The translations under genes and the position numbers were made by a program. From NCBI GenBank assembly GCA_028678815.1, contig JAJRCS010000086.1, positions 1 to 6,226 of the forward strand: a stretch of DNA of 6,226 bases, written 5' to 3'. The notes under the pieces are model-generated. The model was not told the DNA's origin, did no database searches, and saw only the letters and a program-made list of their open reading frames with translations. Positions 5,060 to 6,226 of the stretch are shown here, piece by piece. Position 1 is the stretch's first letter; each line of letters begins with the position of its first letter. The DNA is from Methanomicrobiales archaeon (GTDB taxonomy: Archaea > Halobacteriota > Methanomicrobia > Methanomicrobiales > JACTUA01).

Positions 5060-6089
5060 GCCGAAGATCGGGAAGATCGACCGGGAGACCTTCGAGTCCT
5101 TCCTCCTCGCCCGGCTCGGGAGGCCGGACCCGAGCGTCGTCGTGCCCCCGCAGACCGGGGTCGATGCCGGGGTGGTGGACCTCGGGGACGGCCGGGTGCT
5201 CATCATCGCCGAGGACCCCATCTTCGCCATCCCCGGCCAGCCCTGGGAGATGTTCGGGTGGTACACGGTCCACATCGGGGCGAGCGACGTGGCGGTCATG
5301 GGGGTTCCCCCCCGGTACATGACGTATTCCCTCCTCATGCCCCCCGAGACCGAGGACGCGGCCTTCCGGGCCATCGTGGACGCCATCCACGGGGCGGCCC
5401 TCGAGCTCGGGATTGCCATCGTCGGGGGCCACACCGGCTACTACCCGGGCTTCGCCGCCCCCACCATCGGCGGGGTGACGGTCTTTGCCATCGCCGACCG
5501 GGACGGCTCCGTGACCCCCGCCGGGGCCCGGCCGGGCAACGCCGTGATCCTGACGAAGGGCCCTGCCATCGAGACCGCGGGAATCCTCTCGGTCCTGAGG
5601 GAGCGGGAGCTCCTCGGGCGGTACCCTGAGCCCCTCGTCCGGAAGGCACAGGCCCTCTGCCGGCAGATGACCGTGGTCCGGGACGCCCTCACCGCGATGG
5701 CTGCGGGGGGCGTGACCGCGATGCACGACGCGACGGAGGGGGGTGTCATCGGCGGCCTCGCCGAGGTCTCGGAGGCAAGCGGGGTCGGGATGGCCGTGGA
5801 CGAGTCCCGGTTCGTGTACCCGGACGAAGTCAGGATAGTCTGCGAGGCCTTCGGGATCGATCCCGTCGCGGCCATCGCCGAGGGGTCCCTCATCATCACG
5901 GCCGAGGCAGGGAAAACCGGCAGGATCATCGGAGAACTCGGGAAGGCCGGTATTGCCGCCTCGGTGATCGGGGAGGTAACGGCGGACACCGGGACCCGGG
6001 TGATGAAACGGCGGGACGGGAGCGAGGTCCCGCTCAGGATGCCAGACCAGGACCCCTTCTGGCCGGTGTTCTTCGAAGGGCTGAAGTAA
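5046..6089 (+). CDS. AIR-synthase-fold protein (HypE/ThiL/PurM superfamily), archaeal subfamily
   Basis: 347 aa with the two-domain PurM layout. The N-terminal ATP-binding domain has GVDAGVVDLGDGR (38-50), IIAEDPIF (53-60), HIGASDVAVMGVPP (76-89) and IVGGHTGYYPG (125-135). The C-terminal domain has ILTKGPAIETAGIL (168-181) and MHDATEGGVIGGLAEVSEAS (226-245). Members use ATP to activate an oxygen by phosphorylation: HypE makes the hydrogenase cyanide ligand, ThiL phosphorylates thiamine phosphate, and SelD makes selenophosphate. This protein ends FWPVFFEGLK and lacks the C-terminal cysteine tail essential to HypE, so it is probably not a true HypE. It also lacks the GDDAA-type motif usual in ThiL. 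The substrate is therefore unknown. The 14-nt overlap with thiN implies translational coupling and hints at a thiamine-related job (inference). The ATG at 5046 has GCGGAAG upstream and is chosen because the frame before it is Arg/Ser-rich shadow sequence. Confidence 0.85.
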   Translation: MEPGKPKIGKIDRETFESFLLARLGRPDPSVVVPPQTGVDAGVVDLGDGRVLIIAEDPIFAIPGQPWEMFGWYTVHIGASDVAVMGVPPRYMTYSLLMPPETEDAAFRAIVDAIHGAALELGIAIVGGHTGYYPGFAAPTIGGVTVFAIADRDGSVTPAGARPGNAVILTKGPAIETAGILSVLRERELLGRYPEPLVRKAQALCRQMTVVRDALTAMAAGGVTAMHDATEGGVIGGLAEVSEASGVGMAVDESRFVYPDEVRIVCEAFGIDPVAAIAEGSLIITAEAGKTGRIIGELGKAGIAASVIGEVTADTGTRVMKRRDGSEVPLRMPDQDPFWPVFFEGLK

Positions 6090-6112
6090 AGACCGAACTG
6101 CCGGACCCGGGA

Positions 6113-6226
6113 CTAGTCGTCCGCAGGGAGGAGGATATCGGCCGGGCAGCCGAGGTTGCCCTCGATCTCCCGGATCTTCTCCAGATCCGCGCTCGTCGAG
6201 GGTTTTTTCGGCACCGCCCGGCATCC
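6113..6226 (-). CDS. 3' end of an unrecognised minus-strand gene (partial)
   Basis: Reading the minus strand from the window edge gives 37 residues up to a TAG at 6115-6113. The sequence contains CRAVPKKPSTSADLEKIREI and ends GCPADILLPADD. It looks like real protein: codons are mostly G/C-ending (ATC, CTC, GAG, CGG) like the neighbours, the composition is balanced, and it has a short charged helix followed by a hydrophobic strand. I do not recognise the family. Two cysteines are present. The gene converges on the AIR-synthase-fold gene with 23 nt between the stops, where I see no clear terminator. Confidence 0.55.
   Translation of the reverse strand, partial: GCRAVPKKPSTSADLEKIREIEGNLGCPADILLPADD

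Noticed and set aside
5046..6089. Assignment of the AIR-synthase-fold gene as hypE
   Set aside because: The C-terminal cysteine tail that HypE needs for carbamoyl transfer is missing, and no other hyp genes are nearby.
6203..6208. T-run as a plus-strand transcription terminator after the last full gene
   Set aside because: The six Ts are two AAA lysine codons of the minus-strand partial gene, lie over 100 bp past the stop, and follow no hairpin.
4863..6224. Long minus-strand open frame opposite the AIR-synthase-fold gene
   Set aside because: It is a compositional shadow with Pro/Arg/Gly-rich sequence and no motifs. The genuine minus-strand gene at the right edge is in a different frame.

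Overview
The window is visibly GC-rich and reads as archaeal, most likely a methanogen of the Methanomicrobiales type. This rests on four things. There is a short HTH regulator of the kind common in euryarchaea and a free-standing archaeal thiamine-phosphate synthase domain (ThiN). There is also an Ncs6/TtuA-like tRNA thiolase paired with a small ubiquitin-like sulfur carrier, and a TATA-box-like element (TTAAATAT) in the one divergent intergenic gap. The lineage is inferred from gene content; no sequence comparison was possible.

Layout. Bases 36-3173 (plus strand) hold a probable operon: an HTH regulator with an in-frame amber codon near its expected start, a LarE-like PP-loop sulfur transferase, a SufS-type cysteine desulfurase (start/stop overlap with larE), and FdhD (1 nt further on). 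Running towards it on the minus strand (4296 back to 3160) are a 64-residue ubiquitin-like sulfur carrier ending in Gly-Gly and an Ncs6/TtuA/CTU1-type tRNA 2-thiolation enzyme whose 3' end overlaps fdhD by 14 bp. Divergent from these, on the plus strand, are ThiN (4475-5059) and an AIR-synthase-fold protein (5046-6089), which overlap by 14 nt. The right edge holds the last 37 codons of an unrecognised minus-strand gene, found by reading the bases directly.

Function. Most genes here concern mobilised sulfur. The desulfurase makes a persulfide from cysteine, and LarE, FdhD and the Ncs6/ubiquitin-like pair are plausible users of it. FdhD matures formate dehydrogenase, which would fit a formate-using methanogen. 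ThiN and its partner add a thiamine link.

The most notable observation is a 39-bp, two-hairpin palindromic element at 3466-3504 inside the tRNA-thiolase gene. It is exactly 13 codons long and is flanked on both sides by the same six bases (GACCGG), as if a small palindromic repeat had inserted in frame and duplicated its target. The same protein also lacks the C-terminal zinc-finger cysteines expected of its family.
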